A stretch of DNA of 64,000 bases from Datisca glomerata (lineage: Eukaryota; Streptophyta; Magnoliopsida; Cucurbitales; Datiscaceae), in assembly GCA_003255025.1 (NCBI GenBank), contig QANY01002785.1, positions 1,425,319-1,489,318 of the forward strand, read 5' to 3'. Positions within the stretch are counted from its first letter, which is position 1. Each line of letters opens with the position of its first letter. Made by a program: the position numbers and the translations under genes. The notes below the pieces were generated by a model. That model did no database searches. It saw only the letters and a program-made list of their open reading frames with translations, and was not told the origin of the DNA. This document shows positions 33,252-45,382 of this stretch, piece by piece.

Positions 33252-34167
33252 AATCCTATGTTAAAATGTCATTCAAACACATTGAGACATAATCCAATAT
33301 CCTCCTTATTTTTATAGTTTGGGGAGTCATAACTGAGATTGATGGAAGGGGAATCTAAACACTGTGATCTAATGTGATAGACTGGCGGGATAGATGTTTG
33401 TTCATTAATATTGACCAAAATAATTATGATCTCGTTGCGTTGAGCTTCAATACAAAATTGGTGGACATGCTCAAATATAAAAATCGAGCTACTAGAACAA
33501 CATAAACTTATATGACATCTTGTTATCTAGATTCAACAAATAAATGTTCGACAACAACCATTATATTTGACAAAGAAAGTGGAAGAAAACCAAAGCAAGT
33601 GTTTATCGGTGTTGTCTCGCAGATTAAAATGGTGTCATATGTAATTTTTCAAATTGTAGTTAGACATAACAAGTTGATTTGATGGAAGAATCACTACAAG
33701 AAAAGTGAGTTTTAAAGAGACTTTGAAGATGACATTTTCCTACAAAAAACATCATGTAATTCCTTTTAGAAACAGAGGCAATCATTGAAATTACTTTTGA
33801 TGACGCGTTCACAAAAAATGTCATCTTATGTAATATACAAAGTTCACGTTTAAAATAAGATGACGTTTAAACTAAGATGACATTTAAACTAAGATGACGT
33901 TTTTTAAATGTCATGGCATGCCCTTTTAAAAAGGAAGAGAATTGGGGAACACTTATCTATGATGTTTTTTAATTAAAAAAGTCATCTTACGTTAAAGATG
34001 ACATTTAAAAAAACATTGTCTAAGACAATTTTGAGAAATCGATAGTCACTTTGAAGACATTTTTATTAAAAAACGTTATCTTCTGTGATTCATAAAAGTT
34101 GACCTTCTTAAATCATCATTACAAGTCTTCTAAGATGCTTATTTTAAAAATGTCATGCAATTATTTT
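33252..34167. repeat. Direct repeat copy B
   Basis: Second copy of 30545-31403 in the same orientation, with an internal CACTACAAGAAAAGTGAG at 33692. Sequence just upstream (ATTATGATTTAAATAAAATCC, 33235-33255) resembles the sequence upstream of the CACTA element at 25700-25721 joined to 30545, so copy B may represent the empty site for that insertion. It carries a local triplication of AA(A/C)TAAGATGAC(A/G)TTT near 33853-33900. Confidence 0.8.
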
Positions 34168-34809
34168 GAGTAAAATATAGTGTTAGGGTAAAATATGCCA
34201 CATTATATATGTATGAAAATGCATAGATATGTCTTTGATACCTTTATTACCAAAAAGCAAAGCTAAAGACAAAAGACCTTCTTGATGAGTTGAATCTTGT
34301 TTATAATCCACCTCTCCCTTCCTCAGGTGTATCTCTATGTCTTCAAGCTTCTAAGCTCAAAGTTCAACCCTCGGCTCCCTCTCTCTCAGCTCCTATCTCT
34401 TAGTCCCATTCACATTTCCTCTATCTCAACCATTAGTTCAAGAAGGTTTGCTTTAGATCACAGCTCTTCTCGTTCAAGCTAGAAGATGTCGGATATGACA
34501 TTTCAGTAGTTAAGGTAAGCTCTAAGGAACTATCATGTGATTGATGCTAGGGCTTGGAGCTTGAGTTTTTGACTAAATTGATTTGTGGGTTAGCGATGGT
34601 AGTGGTTATGCATTTATTGAGATATTTTATTTCAACTAGGTATTACACGCCGGAAGATAATCTCTTGCATGATATGATTTCCATGGTGGGTTTTACGCCC
34701 TTTGTTGTTCCAGTGTCTTTGGGGTATTTAGCCTATCCTCAACCCTATCTCTCTTGATTTTTTGCTTAAACACTACAATTTGATACCATATTCACTCTTC
34801 AAGTAGTAT
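34168..34809. other. Flank of the Athila insertion; no gene recognised
   Basis: Two open frames on the + strand (34297-34482, Ser/Leu-rich; 34554-34757, hydrophobic) have no recognisable domain. CT-rich sequence at 34300-34400 could be a 5' untranslated region. AGTAT at 34805-34809 is the putative left target duplication of the Athila element. Confidence 0.4.
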
Positions 34810-36287
34810 TGATAACTCTAAGAAATTATATTTATCTATGTATTTTCAAGCCTAATTCATTAGCGATCTTAGAGTGATGCATTGGTTTCTAGTCTTAATT
34901 TTTGCCATTTTCTTATTTTAGTTACGTTTTTAGAGCCTAGCTACCTTTCTAGCATATCTGGTAATAATTGGGCAGATTTTGCATTAATTCATACTTTTTT
35001 GTCGGGTTCTTAGAAGGGTAATCATCTGAAGAGGATGCTACAGTATGGAAATCTATCTCGCTTTAGCAGCAACAGTCGTGAACACATGCAGAGGACTTTT
35101 GTCGTTTAGTCCAACTGGTACTCCAAAAGGTGAAAGAAGAGCTCGTGCGCTCCAAAAAGTAGTTATCCAATTGGCGCTGATGATTTTCAAGCGGTCCCCA
35201 TCCAGCTGACACTGTCACTTTCAAGTAGTCCCCTACTATTGCTGCTGCATGACAAGTGTCCTCTTTTGAGGATGAAGCCCTAATTTTGAGACTCTATTTA
35301 TATGACATCCATCTTCCCTAAAAAGGAGCCGACACACTTTCCCAAAATAAGGAGACAATTTACAGAACAAGGACGCAAGTAGAAGGATAAAAAAGAAAGC
35401 AACGCACTGAGGAAGAAGACAAAGAAGAGGATATTCGTTCATTCCCTTCTCTCTTTCTTTTTTCTTCGCTTTATTTTACTTGCCATATTTCTGGATCATA
35501 GCTCATTTTCTGCCAGTTAACTATGGAAATGGTTGTATTTGAACCTGTTTAAAAGCTCATTATAATTTAAAACCTCTAAAGTTAGTACAACTAATGAACA
35601 TTGAAGTTTCTGTTTCTGGATAATGAAATTTTTGTTGCTCATTTCTTGTTAGAGTTTCATTCAAGGGTGCTTAATGTTCAAATTTTTTATTGACTAGCCA
35701 TCTTTAGTAAAATGTAAGTTAGATTAAATACTGGAAATGTTTGATTTAATGAAAACAACTTGAATGATACTTAGGTACTTAAATCCTATTGATTTAAGAA
35801 TTTAGTGAGTAGTATAGGCATATATGCTCACCATGTAAACCAATCGTCTGGAACTAATGAAACAACTCTAATTTGAATTAGGCTTAGGAATAAGTTAATT
35901 GAGCTAAGAGCTAAAGATTGCAATGATGGAAATCTATTGTGTTTATGAGCTGAGGTTAATGTTATGAGAATGTTGTACCAACAAGAGCAGATTTAACCAG
36001 AAATATTAATGGATAGGGGAATTAACCATGCTAGTTATATTTATCATTTAATACACCATTATACTAAACTTAATCTTATATTATGCAAGTGTCACTCTAA
36101 GCCATTTTATTTGTATTATTGTTTCAAACCCCTGAAATCAATCACTATTGTTACTCTGTTTTTCAATTAGATTTAGTTTAGTCTGTTTTATTACTTATTT
36201 CTCTTCAGCCCCTATGGAGATCGATACTCATTTATCACCTTTTACATGTTAATGACATGTGCACTTGCATCTACATATCATAAAATA
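34810..36287 (+). repeat. 5' LTR of the Athila element
   Basis: Starts TGATAACTCTAAGAAATTA and ends near CATATCATAAAATA. It shares GATGCATTGGTTTCTAGTCT, GAGGATGC, the AAGCTCATTAT block and the TTGCATCTACATATCA end with the 3' LTR. It has about 45 bp near its start (34826-34872) that are missing from the 3' LTR. Confidence 0.85.
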
Positions 36288-36312
36288 AGTTTTTGACACT
36301 ATTGCTGGGGAC
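36288..36312 (+). promoter_or_regulatory. Decayed primer binding site (Asp-tRNA type)
   Basis: TTTTTGACACTATTGCTGGGG at about 36290-36310 matches, with a few C-to-T type changes, the TGGCGCCGTTGCCGGGG site of Athila elements, complementary to an aspartate tRNA. It directly follows the 5' LTR. Confidence 0.75.
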
Positions 36313-36469
36313 TAAAGAAGGAATGTCATTATTTAGATCAATTTCAATTTAATTTATGAGTACTCATTACTAAATTGTTGCTAGTGCTCTATTTCAGGAA
36401 CGTGGAACCTATTTTTTATGCAAGCATCAACTACTCGACTTCATTTTTTATCCAAAAATAGACAGTACT

Positions 36470-37500
36470 CTAAGAGAGTTGAGAAGACAGCATAGAGGAT
36501 TGGCTATTGTAAGAGATATGACGAAGAGATGGTGTTAAATGATAATAGAAATCAAAATGGCAATCAAGCTAACAAAGAAAACAATGTCATAGTCATGGCT
36601 GATCATAGAGAAAGATCAATTAGAGACTATGTCATTCTTCAATCACAAGCAATGAACCCTGGAGTAGTAAGGGCATAGATTCAAGCTCCACAGTTTGAAT
36701 TGAAACATGTTATGTTCCAAATACTGCAAACTATTTGGCAATTCAATGGACTGCCTACTGAAGATCCCTACATGCACTTGAGACTTTTCATTGAGGTTAG
36801 TGATACTTTTAAGATACTTGAGCCTTAGAAGATGCTCTAAGGATAAGGTTGTTTCCTCATTCTTTAAGGGGAAGAGCTAGAGCATGGCTAAACTCATTAC
36901 TTCCGGATTCCATTAGTACTTGGATGATCATGCAGAAAAGTTTCTGATGAAGTATTTCCCACCAACAAAGAATGCCAAATTAAGGAATAAGATTACTTCC
37001 TTTCACCAATTAGAGGATTAATCTCTATATGAGGCATGGAAAAGATTTAAGGAGTTGCTAAGGAAGTGTCCACACCATGGGATCCCTATTGCATCTAAAT
37101 GAAATCTTTTTATAATGGAATGAACTCTTCTACAAGATTGATGGTTGATGCTCCAGCAAGTGGAGCCATTTTGTCTAAGTCTTATAATGAGACTTATGAA
37201 ATTCTGGAAATGATAGCAAGTAACAATTACCAATGGCCAACTGCTAGAACAACATCAAATAAAAGGTTGCATGGATACATGACTTGGATGTTGCGACAGC
37301 CTTAACATCTCAATTGGCGTCACTAACAAACATGATCAAAACTCTAAGTATGCACCTACAACAATCTAGAATCAAAGTCAAGGCATGCAACAATCTATGA
37401 ATCAAATGGTAGAGGTATCATGTGTCTATTGTAGTGAAGAACATTTATTTGAAAGTTGCTCAGGGAATCCAGCATCTGTGAATTATATAGGTAATTTTAA
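36470..37500 (+). pseudogene. Athila gag
   Basis: Capsid and nucleocapsid remnant. Readable blocks include EKFLMKYFPPTKNAKLRNKI (near 36937-36995), SLYEAWKRFKELLRKCPHHG (37022-37082), the open segment 37099-37305 (SFYNGMNSSTRLMVDAPASG, then ASNNYQWP), and a CCHC-like knuckle VYCSEEHLFESC near 37423-37460 followed by GNFNRNNS. All are characteristic of Athila gag. Stops and shifts are frequent. Confidence 0.85.
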
Positions 37501-38195
37501 TAGAAATAACAGCAAAAACCGCTAGTCCAACACTTACAATCCTGGCGGAGGCAACACCCTAATTTTTCTTGGAGTAACCAAGGTGTAGGACCTTCAAACT
37601 CACGAAACATACCACCCTATCCTTGTGGGTTTACACAGCAAGCTCAAGGACAGAAGCAAGTATCAACCGTGAAGCCTGACACATCGGAGAATCTCTTGAA
37701 AGAATACATAGCAAAGAATGAATCACTAATCCAAAACCAATATGTAATTATCCAGAGTTAAGCAATGTCTCTTAGGAATAGAGTATCAAGTGGGATAATT
37801 AGCCAATGCACTAAACACCAGACCTCAAGGTGCTTTACCTAGCAATACTGAAAAATCCTAAAAAGGAAGGAAAGGAATCCTGCAAAGCAATATACTTGAG
37901 AAGTTGTAAGGAAGCAGCATAACCAATTGATTAACTAGAGGTGAAATCTGAAAACATAGACAAAGAAACAAGCCAGACTAGAGTTTTAGCATATCAACCT
38001 TCTGCTATAACATCTAAGCCTGTAGATAAAATAGTGGAAGACATAGTAGATAGGCTTTTGCTTTAATTTTCTCAGAGGCTGCAAAAGAAGAAATTAGATG
38101 GTCAGTTCAACAAATTTATGGACATGCTAAATCAACTACCTATAAACATACTTTTGGTAGAAGCTTTGCAACATATGCCAAACTATGTCTAGTTT

Positions 38196-38795
38196 ATGAA
38201 GCATACCTTAACCAAAAAGAGAACACTAGGAGAATTTGAGATTGTAGCTTTGACACATGAGTGTAGCCAAGTCCTGCATAACAAGATTCCACCAGAGCTT
38301 AAAGATCCTGGAAGCTTTACCATTCCTTATACAATTGGCAAGATCCATTGTGGGAGAGCTTTATGTGACTTAGGAGTAGGTATCAACCTTATGCCCCTGT
38401 CTATATATGGAAAGTTAGGAATATGAGAAGCTAGGCCAACAACCATTACTTTGCAGCTGGCTGACAGGTCTTATGTCTATCCAAAAGGAGAGAATGTTCT
38501 GGTACAAGTGGATCAATTCATATTTTCAGTAGATTTCATTATTTTAGATTATGAGGCAAACATAGAACTACCTATCATACTTGGAATGCTTTTCTTAGCC
38601 ACTGGCAGGATACTTATTGATGTGCAGAAAGGAGAATTGACAATGAAGCTCAATGATCAGGAAACAACCTTCAATGTCTTTAATGCAATGAATTATCCAA
38701 ATGAAGAGATAGAAAAATGTGCAGCTACATTTGTTCTGGATTCCATAATGATGAAGAAGTTGTGCATAAGCTGTGTGACAAGACAACCCATCTAG
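38196..38795 (+). pseudogene. Athila aspartic protease
   Basis: Two open segments in one frame, separated by a single TGA at about 38424-38426. The catalytic region reads ALCDLGVGINLMPLSIYGKL, the Athila form of the active site (DLGA-type rather than DSGA). Downstream are LQLADRSYVYPKG, DFIILDYEANIELPIILG and LATGRILIDVQKGELTM, the flap and second conserved block. It is the best-preserved domain in the window: one nonsense mutation over about 200 codons. RT should follow in an Athila element but does not. Confidence 0.85.
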
Positions 38796-38819
38796 AGCTG
38801 ACTTTTGAACCTTTGGGAG

Positions 38820-39282
38820 AAGGTAACAGTTGGATGAAGAAGAAGAAGTTGATGAAGAGGATGATGAGGAAGAAGAGAAAGAAATCAGTGATGATAAGGA
38901 AGTGGAGCAAGAATAATAAGAGGAAGAGAGAGTGGAGAGTAAAGAGGAGTTGCCAACATCACCACCAATGCAGTCTACTAAAGAAGTAGAAGGAAAAAGG
39001 AAAAAAAAGAAATTGCTCACACCCAGCCCAGAGAAGCAGACAATAAAGAGAAAGGAACAGACCCCTAATATTGTAAAATCAAAGGGGAAATCTTTTCAAA
39101 AGAAGAAAGATGCAGCAAAGGACGAGTCAAGTGTCAGTGCTAAGAAGAAATTAAAAATGACTGAAAAGGAGAGGTCCTTCACAGATAAACTCCAAGAGGA
39201 GATCCAAACTGTGCAAAAAAGGTTATCTAATCTAAAAGCCGCCTTTAAAGGAAGAGGAGGGCTCGGGAGTTCATCAATGTAA
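38820..39282 (+). pseudogene. Lysine/glutamate-rich ORF downstream of the Athila protease
   Basis: Open frame from 38932 to 39282 (116 codons): Glu/Lys-rich, ending in a probable coiled coil (LQEEIQTVQKRLSNLKAAF) and a glycine/serine tail. Preceded by highly charged sequence (Lys/Arg in one frame, Asp/Glu in another). I do not recognise a domain. By position it could be what remains of pol joined to the envelope-like region of Athila, or acquired sequence. Confidence 0.5.
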
Positions 39283-41005
39283 TAGAGGCTACTGGACTGC
39301 TACAACATCATATGAGTTTCTTCTCTTACTCCTTTCATTTTGTTACTTTTTGTTTCTTCTTGCTCTTTGTTTGGCTACTGGTGAATTCTGTCTTTGTTTA
39401 TTTTGATATTTTTAATTCTGGTCATGGTTTATTTTCTTTTAGTATTTTTTTGGTCCAATGGGGACACTGCACATATTAAGTTTGGGGGAGAGGGCCTTGT
39501 GCCCTGTCTTTTTCTTGAGTTTAAATTTTTAGTTGTTAGGTTCTGGCTCTTTGTGTTTTAACTTTTAATTTGAGCCCTGAGGATGCATGTTTAATGAATA
39601 AAATATAAAAGCATATAAAAAAGGAAAGAAAAAGATGGTGAAAACTACCCTTGAATATTGCTATATCTTGAGTGTGTAGTCAAGTCCCCATATCTTTTGT
39701 ACTTAGAGTTTGAGTAAGCTGTATTTGGAAGTTTAGGTTGTTTTAAACTTGAGAGAGGCTTAATGTTCAAACTTACCTTTTAGAACTTCAGAAAAATAGT
39801 GAGGAAATTAGTTGGAAAAGTGTTTAATATTCAAGTTTCGGGAAAGATTTATGTTCAGTAATGTTTATTCCAATTATGTTGTTCCATTGACTTAAAAAAA
39901 GTGAAAAGAAAAAAAGAAGAAGAATAAAGTTAGAATGGCTCCACTATTTTAGGCTACTGAGTAATCTGGTGCCTTCATCACAAATGTTGTCATTGCTAAA
40001 AAGGTAGCCAGGGATATGAGCCTGCTATAGTAAAAGTGCAAATTAAAATATAAAGCAACCTTTCATGTTACATTGCTGAGTAACTGGGTGCCTTCATCAC
40101 CAATGTTATCATTCGCATCAAACTTACCTTTTAGAACTTCACAAAAATAGTGAGGAAATTAGGTGCAAAAGTGTTTGATATTCAAGTTTGGGGAAGGGAT
40201 TCTGTTGAGTAACGTTTAGTGTAATTATGTTGCTCCATTGACTTAAAAAAGTGAAAAAAAAAGAGAAGAAGAATAAGGTTAGATTGGCTCCACTATTTTA
40301 GGCTGCTGAGTAATCTTGTGCTCATCACAAATGTTGTCATTCCATCAAAAGGTAGCCACAGATATGAGCCTACTATAGCAAAAATGCAAATTAAAATATA
40401 AAGCAACCTTTCACGTTACATTGCTGAGTAACTGGGTGCCTTCATCACCAATATTGTCATTTGCATCAAAAGGTAGTGTAACATTAGAGGTATATCAATT
40501 ATGCAAAAAGAAAAAGCTGAAGAAGCAAAAGAAAAGAAAGAAGTCAATTGAATCAATAAAAATGCAGCTCAGCACTTCATTATTCTTTTTATTCTTCATG
40601 GTTGTAATTGCTTTCCATCAATTTAGTAAGCTCCATATTACTTGTTGTTTGTCTGGTAGGCTAAAAGGACAAGTTTGAGCACCAAAGTTAAGTCTAGGAT
40701 CTCTGTTTAAAGTAGCTTAAGTAGTTCGAGAGAGCAACTCTATTCTCTAGCACATACTCACTGAGAGGATTAGACTTGCATTTAGATTAGTATATTTAAG
40801 GGTAAGCTTTGCAATTCTTGTGAGCATAATCTGTATTGATTAAGCATGATTATATGAAAGGCTTAAATTTCTTATTTACTCAAAGAGTCAAAGCCTAGTT
40901 GGGCCTAGTTGGTGGTGGGTAGGTGTCATATAAGTTATCAATTATTTTTTTTTGCTTGTCTTTTTGTCATCACTCGAGGATGAGTAATGTCTTAAGTTTG
41001 GGGTG
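39283..41005 (+). other. 3' non-coding internal region of the Athila element with a tandem duplication
   Basis: Contains two polypurine-like phrases, AAGTTTGGGGGAGAG near 39479 and AAGTTTGGGG at 40994, the second directly before the 3' LTR. A unit of about 351 bp is present twice in tandem, 39771-40121 and 40122-40471 (each starting ACTTACCTTTTAGAACTTCA and containing GGCTCCACTATTTTAGGCT). No gene seen apart from a short Lys-rich frame that crosses the repeat end. Confidence 0.8.
39771..40471 (+). repeat. 351-bp tandem duplication (two copies)
   Basis: The copies share long blocks such as AATAGTGAGGAAATTAG and TACATTGCTGAGTAACTGGG. Each unit itself holds two related phrases (TGAGTAA(T/C)(C/T)TGGTGCCTTCATCAC and GGTGCCTTCATCACCAATGTT), hinting at an older internal duplication. 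Confidence 0.85.
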
Positions 41006-42416
41006 TGATAACTCTAAAAAATTAGAGTTATCTTAGGGTGATGCATTGGTTTCTAGTCTTAATTTTGTCATTTTCTTATTTTAGTTATGATTTTAGAGTC
41101 TAGCCACTTTTTAGCATATTTGGTAGTAATTAGACAGATTGTGCATCAATTTGTACCCTTTGTGTAGGGTTATTAGAAGGGAAATCAACTGAAGAGGATG
41201 CGACAACATAAAAATCTATATCGCTATAGCAGCAGCAGTCGTGCACACGTGGGATATGACTTTTATTGTTTAGTCCAGCTGGCGCTCCGAAAGGTGATAG
41301 AAGATCCTGCGCTCCAAAATGCAGTTATCCAATTAGCACTGTTACTTTTCAAGTGGTCCACGTCTAGCTGGCGCTGTCGCTTTCAAGTGGTCTCCTACTA
41401 TTGCTGATGCATACAAGTGTCCTCTTTTAAGGATGAAGCCCTAATTTTGAGGCTCTATTTATAGGATGTTCATTTTTCCTAAAAGGGAGCGGGCACTATT
41501 GCCAGAATAAGGAGACATTTTTCAGAGCAAGGACTCAAGGAGAAGGACATAAAAGGAAGCAATGCACTTAGGAAGAAGACAAAGAAGAGGATATTCATTT
41601 ATTCCCTTCTCTCTTTCTTCTTTTTAGCTTTATTTTAGTGATTGCATTTCTGGATCTTAACTCATTTTCTACGAGTTAACTATGGGAATGGTTGTATTCA
41701 AAAGCTCATTATGAGCTAAAACCTCTAAAGCTAGTATGGCTAATAAACCTTGAAGTTGCTATTTCTGATTAATGAAGTTTTTGTTTCTCATTTCTTGTTA
41801 GCATTCATTCAAGGGTGCTTAATGTTTAAATTTTATTCTTGACTAGACATCTTTAATAAAATGCAAGTTAGATTAAATATTGGAAAGGTTTGATTTATTG
41901 GAAACAGCTTGAATGATACTTGGGTACTTAAGTTCTATAGATCTAAGTATTTAGTGGGTAGTATAGGCATACATGCTCACCTAGTAAGCCAATCGCCTGG
42001 AACTAATGAGAGACAACTCTATTGTGCTTATGAGGTGAGGTTAATGCTATTAGAATGATGTAGCAACAAAATTAGATTTAACCAGAAATATTAATGGATA
42101 GGGGAATTAACCATGCTAGTTATCTTTATCATTAAATACACCATTAGTAGTAAACGTAATCTTATATTCTTCTAGTGTCATTCTAATTCATTTTATTAGT
42201 ATTATAATTTCAACTTTAACTTAAATTTACTTGAAATCAATCACTGTTGGTACTCTGTTTTTCAATTAGATTAAGTTTGGTCTATTGTATTGCTTATTTC
42301 TCATCAACCAATGTGGAGATCAACACTCACTTAATTCTTTATTACTATCTAATGTCGCGTGCACTTTGTTTTGGTAAATAATGTCACTTGCACTTGCATT
42401 GGCATATCACACAATA
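41006..42416 (+). repeat. 3' LTR of the Athila element
   Basis: Begins TGATAACTCTAAAAAATTAG and ends near CATATCACACAATA. Compared with the 5' LTR it lacks about 45 bp near the start and shows scattered substitutions and small indels, which implies an old insertion. Confidence 0.85.
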
Positions 42417-42724
42417 GGTATTTATTTTTTCTATATTATCGATTGTTTGTGCTCTTGTTCACTCACTGTTTTATTTTTTGTTGGAATTGATTATTGTGGA
42501 TGTGAAAAATGTATGATCAAATATGATTCCACACGTTAGTCGATGATAAGCTCTTAACATGCAAGAATGAAGAAAGACCGACAATAGTATTAACTCAGCA
42601 CCGATGTGATGCCCAGCCTGATAAACTCTTTCGATCAAGATAATAGAATGCTATAGGAGAATGAATTGAAAACTGGGAGAATACTTATCTGAATGAATGA
42701 GGACACCATCTTTTATAGGAATCC
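42417..42724. other. Unassigned sequence between the Athila and SIRE-like elements
   Basis: GGTAT at 42417-42421 may be the right target duplication of Athila. Beyond it I see no similarity to either neighbour and no gene. Confidence 0.4.
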
Positions 42725-43806
42725 CATGAAGATTGAAGATCATGAAAATATTTACCTACATATAATTTTTGTTATGAGCTTAGTCATTTAATATTCCTTT
42801 ATTAGTCATTTTATGTTCTTTTATTAAGCTCAAGTTATTTAGAGATAGCTATCCATCAATTAAGTCTCCATCCATAAAAAGCTTAACACCAAAAATATTA
42901 TATTATCTTGCACAATAGACGAAGTACATTAGATCGAGATAATGATAACTCACATATAAAGTAAGTTTTAATTTTTAAGTAGATAAAGAGACATGAAATT
43001 TAACCAAATAGTTTTGACCATACTGTCTTATTCTGGGTATGAGTATTATTTACCTTTGTTGTCAAGGTTCTTTTATCTTCTTTATTAAGGATGGAATGTC
43101 CTTTCTTGTGCCTAAATTTAAAAACTGGATTTTCCCTCCTAAATAAAAAACCTTCCTCTCTCCTCTATAAATACACTTCATTTCTCTTCATAAAAGATAA
43201 TTCATAGCCAAGAGACTTGCTCATGAAACTCTTCAAAAACTCTCCTACAACTCTCTTAATGTTTTGAGCTTTGTACTTGCAAATTTTTTGAGTGAGCAAG
43301 ATAATTATTTTTGTGAGCTTAGATTAGAGATTCTACTATTTTGAGAAAGTTATTATAAGAGACCACTTAATCTTAAAGCAGATAGCCTTGTGAGGTTTAG
43401 TTAGCACCCATAGGTCAATTGGGTTTGTAGGTTTGGTCATCACCCTTAAGAATATTGTGGGATTAAAAATCTCCAAGGGGTGGCCTTGGAGCATGGGCAT
43501 AGGGAAACCTATCCTTTTCTCATTCTTCTCTTTTTATTTCTTGCTATTTATTTTTTGCACTTTAATTTTCAGCATTTAATTTCCGCACTTTAAGTTTCTA
43601 TAATTTATTTTATTTGCTTGCTTACATTTTTGCATTTACATAACACAAGCATTCTTTACTTTAACACTTTTATTTATTATTTATTTATTAATCTTTTCAA
43701 GAATTAAACTCGTGAAAATTAATTTGGGTTCATTGTTGAGCTTTTATTTTTCACTTGAGTAACATCACCTAATCCACCCCTATAGGGTTTCCATATCGAT
43801 CCTACA
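42725..43806 (+). repeat. 5' LTR of a SIRE/Maximus-like copia element (first about 110 bp missing)
   Basis: Aligns with 61364-62431: shared GAAGATCATGAA, CATATAATTTTT, TTAAGTCTCCATCCAT, AGTAGATAAAGAGA, AAGGGGTGGCCTTGGAGCAT and GGGAAACCTATC. It ends just before the primer binding site at 43809. The counterpart of the first about 107 bp of the other LTR (61257-61363) is not recognisable. Confidence 0.8.
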
Positions 43807-43808
43807 AT

Positions 43809-43819
43809 TGGTATCAGAG
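43809..43819 (+). promoter_or_regulatory. Primer binding site of the SIRE-like copia element
   Basis: TGGTATCAGAG, the initiator methionine tRNA type, 2 bp after the LTR. The gag ATG follows about 50 bp downstream. Confidence 0.9.
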
Positions 43820-43858
43820 GTCGGTACACGATACGATGAGACTTAATCATCTTGATTC

Positions 43859-45350
43859 ATGACATCCATGAGTGGCTCGTTTATTGAAGGTCAATCTACT
43901 ACTAGTCCTCCGTTTATCAACCATAATGATTATACTTACCGGAACGCGAGAATGAGGATTTATATTCAATAAAATTACTACGATTTATTGATGTTGAAAA
44001 TGGTGTTGATGTTCTATTTAAAACTTTGGATGGTAAAAATATTGCTAAATCAAGTAGTGAATGAAATGATGATGAAAAAAAAATTAAATGCTGAGGTTAT
44101 GAATGTTTTCTTTTGTCCTCTTGATAAAAATAAATTTAATAGAATTTCTACATGTAAATCTGCTTAATATATGTTAGAAGTCACATACGAAGGAACAAAT
44201 CAAGTTAAAAGAATAAAAAATTATCATGCTCGTTCATAATTATGAATTATTCAAAATGAAGCCTGATGAATCGATTGGTGAAATGTTGACCCATTTTACC
44301 AATATAATAAATGGTTTAAAATCTATTGGAAAAACATACACTAATGTTGAAACTGTGTGAAAAATTCTTAGGTGTCTACAAAAGATTTGAAAGGCCAAGG
44401 TGACCACCATCAAGAACCAAATATCTTAACACCCTTCCACTTGAATAACTTAATATCTCAGATGACACATGAAAGGAGGCTCAACGAGAATGATGAAGAA
44501 GAGACACTAAAGAAGAAGAGCATTGCACTAAAATCAACATTTTAACAATTCGATAATAAGAAGGATGACTATGAAGAGGAAGATGACATAGCCCTATCCA
44601 CTATACAATTCCAGAAATTCCTAAATGGAAGGGAATATGCTCTAAGAAAAGATGTGAAAATACCTCGAGACATGCTCACCTGCTATGAATGTAAAAACCA
44701 TAACACATCAAGCCGATTGTTCGAATCTAAGTAATACCCCAAATATTTTTCAAAAGAATAGCATTCAAGCAAACTTGGAATGAGACCGATGATAACAACT
44801 CTGACGGTGAAGACGAGGAAGTTGCAAACATGTATTTCATGACACTAGAAGATGAGGTAAGTTCTTCTAAGCTAACTATAAATGATAAACCTAGTTGAAA
44901 AGAATTTTAAACTACCTTTGAAGAGTTTCATAGTGATTTTGAAAAACTTTTCTTAAAGAACAAAATTATGAACAATGGTTTTTCCAAACTTCAAAAAGAA
45001 AATGAGTCTTTGAAAATTGAGAATTTGAAAATCAAAACAATCTTACATATTTTGCATCAAGACCTTGTCCAAAGCTAAGAGATAGAAAATGATTTAATAC
45101 AAAGCTTTTGAAATTTACAAATGGAAGAAATAATCTTTTCAAACTTCTTGATAATCAAAGTAATGCTTCCGATCAAAGGAGATTAGGATATTAACCTTTT
45201 CAAAATCGAAAATATCACAAAAATGTTTTTGTAAAACCAACACAATATCCTTCTATTATTTTTAACTATTGTGTGGTTAAAGGTCATAAAAGTTATTCAT
45301 GTTTTCATAAAAAGAAAGCTATGTTCCATGAACGAAGTGAATAGACTCTC
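43859..45350 (+). pseudogene. SIRE-like copia gag
   Basis: The start is the ATG at about 43860 (MTSMSGSFIEGQSTTSPPFI). Readable gag blocks: EFNRISTC-type wording near 44135-44160, EVTYEGTNQVK (about 44178-44210), then NDEEETLKKKSIALKS (44488-44535). Zinc-knuckle remnants are CYECKNHN (44679) and YCVVKGHKSYSCFHKK (45268-45315). The wording is that of the SIRE/Maximus copia branch, which has long gag proteins. Many frameshifts. Confidence 0.8.
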
Positions 45351-45382
45351 TACAATACTAACTCTCAAGGACCCAAAAAATT

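Larger units (their letters stand above)
34810..42416 (+). mobile_element. Two-LTR Athila element with gag-protease but no RT or integrase
   Basis: LTRs at 34810-36287 and 41006-42416 both begin TGATAACTCTAA and share most of their length. The internal region begins with a decayed aspartate-tRNA-type primer binding site and ends with AAGTTTGGGG before the 3' LTR. Flanks AGTAT (34805-34809) and GGTAT (42417-42421) differ by one base and may be the target duplication. Internally gag and protease are recognisable, but no RT, RNase H or integrase is seen in the 4.7 kb, so the element is internally deleted or non-autonomous. Confidence 0.85.

Noticed and set aside
30545..34167. LTR retrotransposon with 0.9-kb LTRs around 1.85 kb
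   Set aside because: The interior is a MULE transposase fragment, there is no primer binding site after copy A, and the repeats contain an internal CACTA terminus.
34297..34757. Two short + strand frames that could be a host gene
   Set aside because: No domain, biased composition, and no splice structure linking them.
38595..39020. Serine-rich 141-codon frame on the minus strand
   Set aside because: Antisense of the Athila protease and the GAAGAA-rich charged region; serine runs come from the complementary purine-rich codons.
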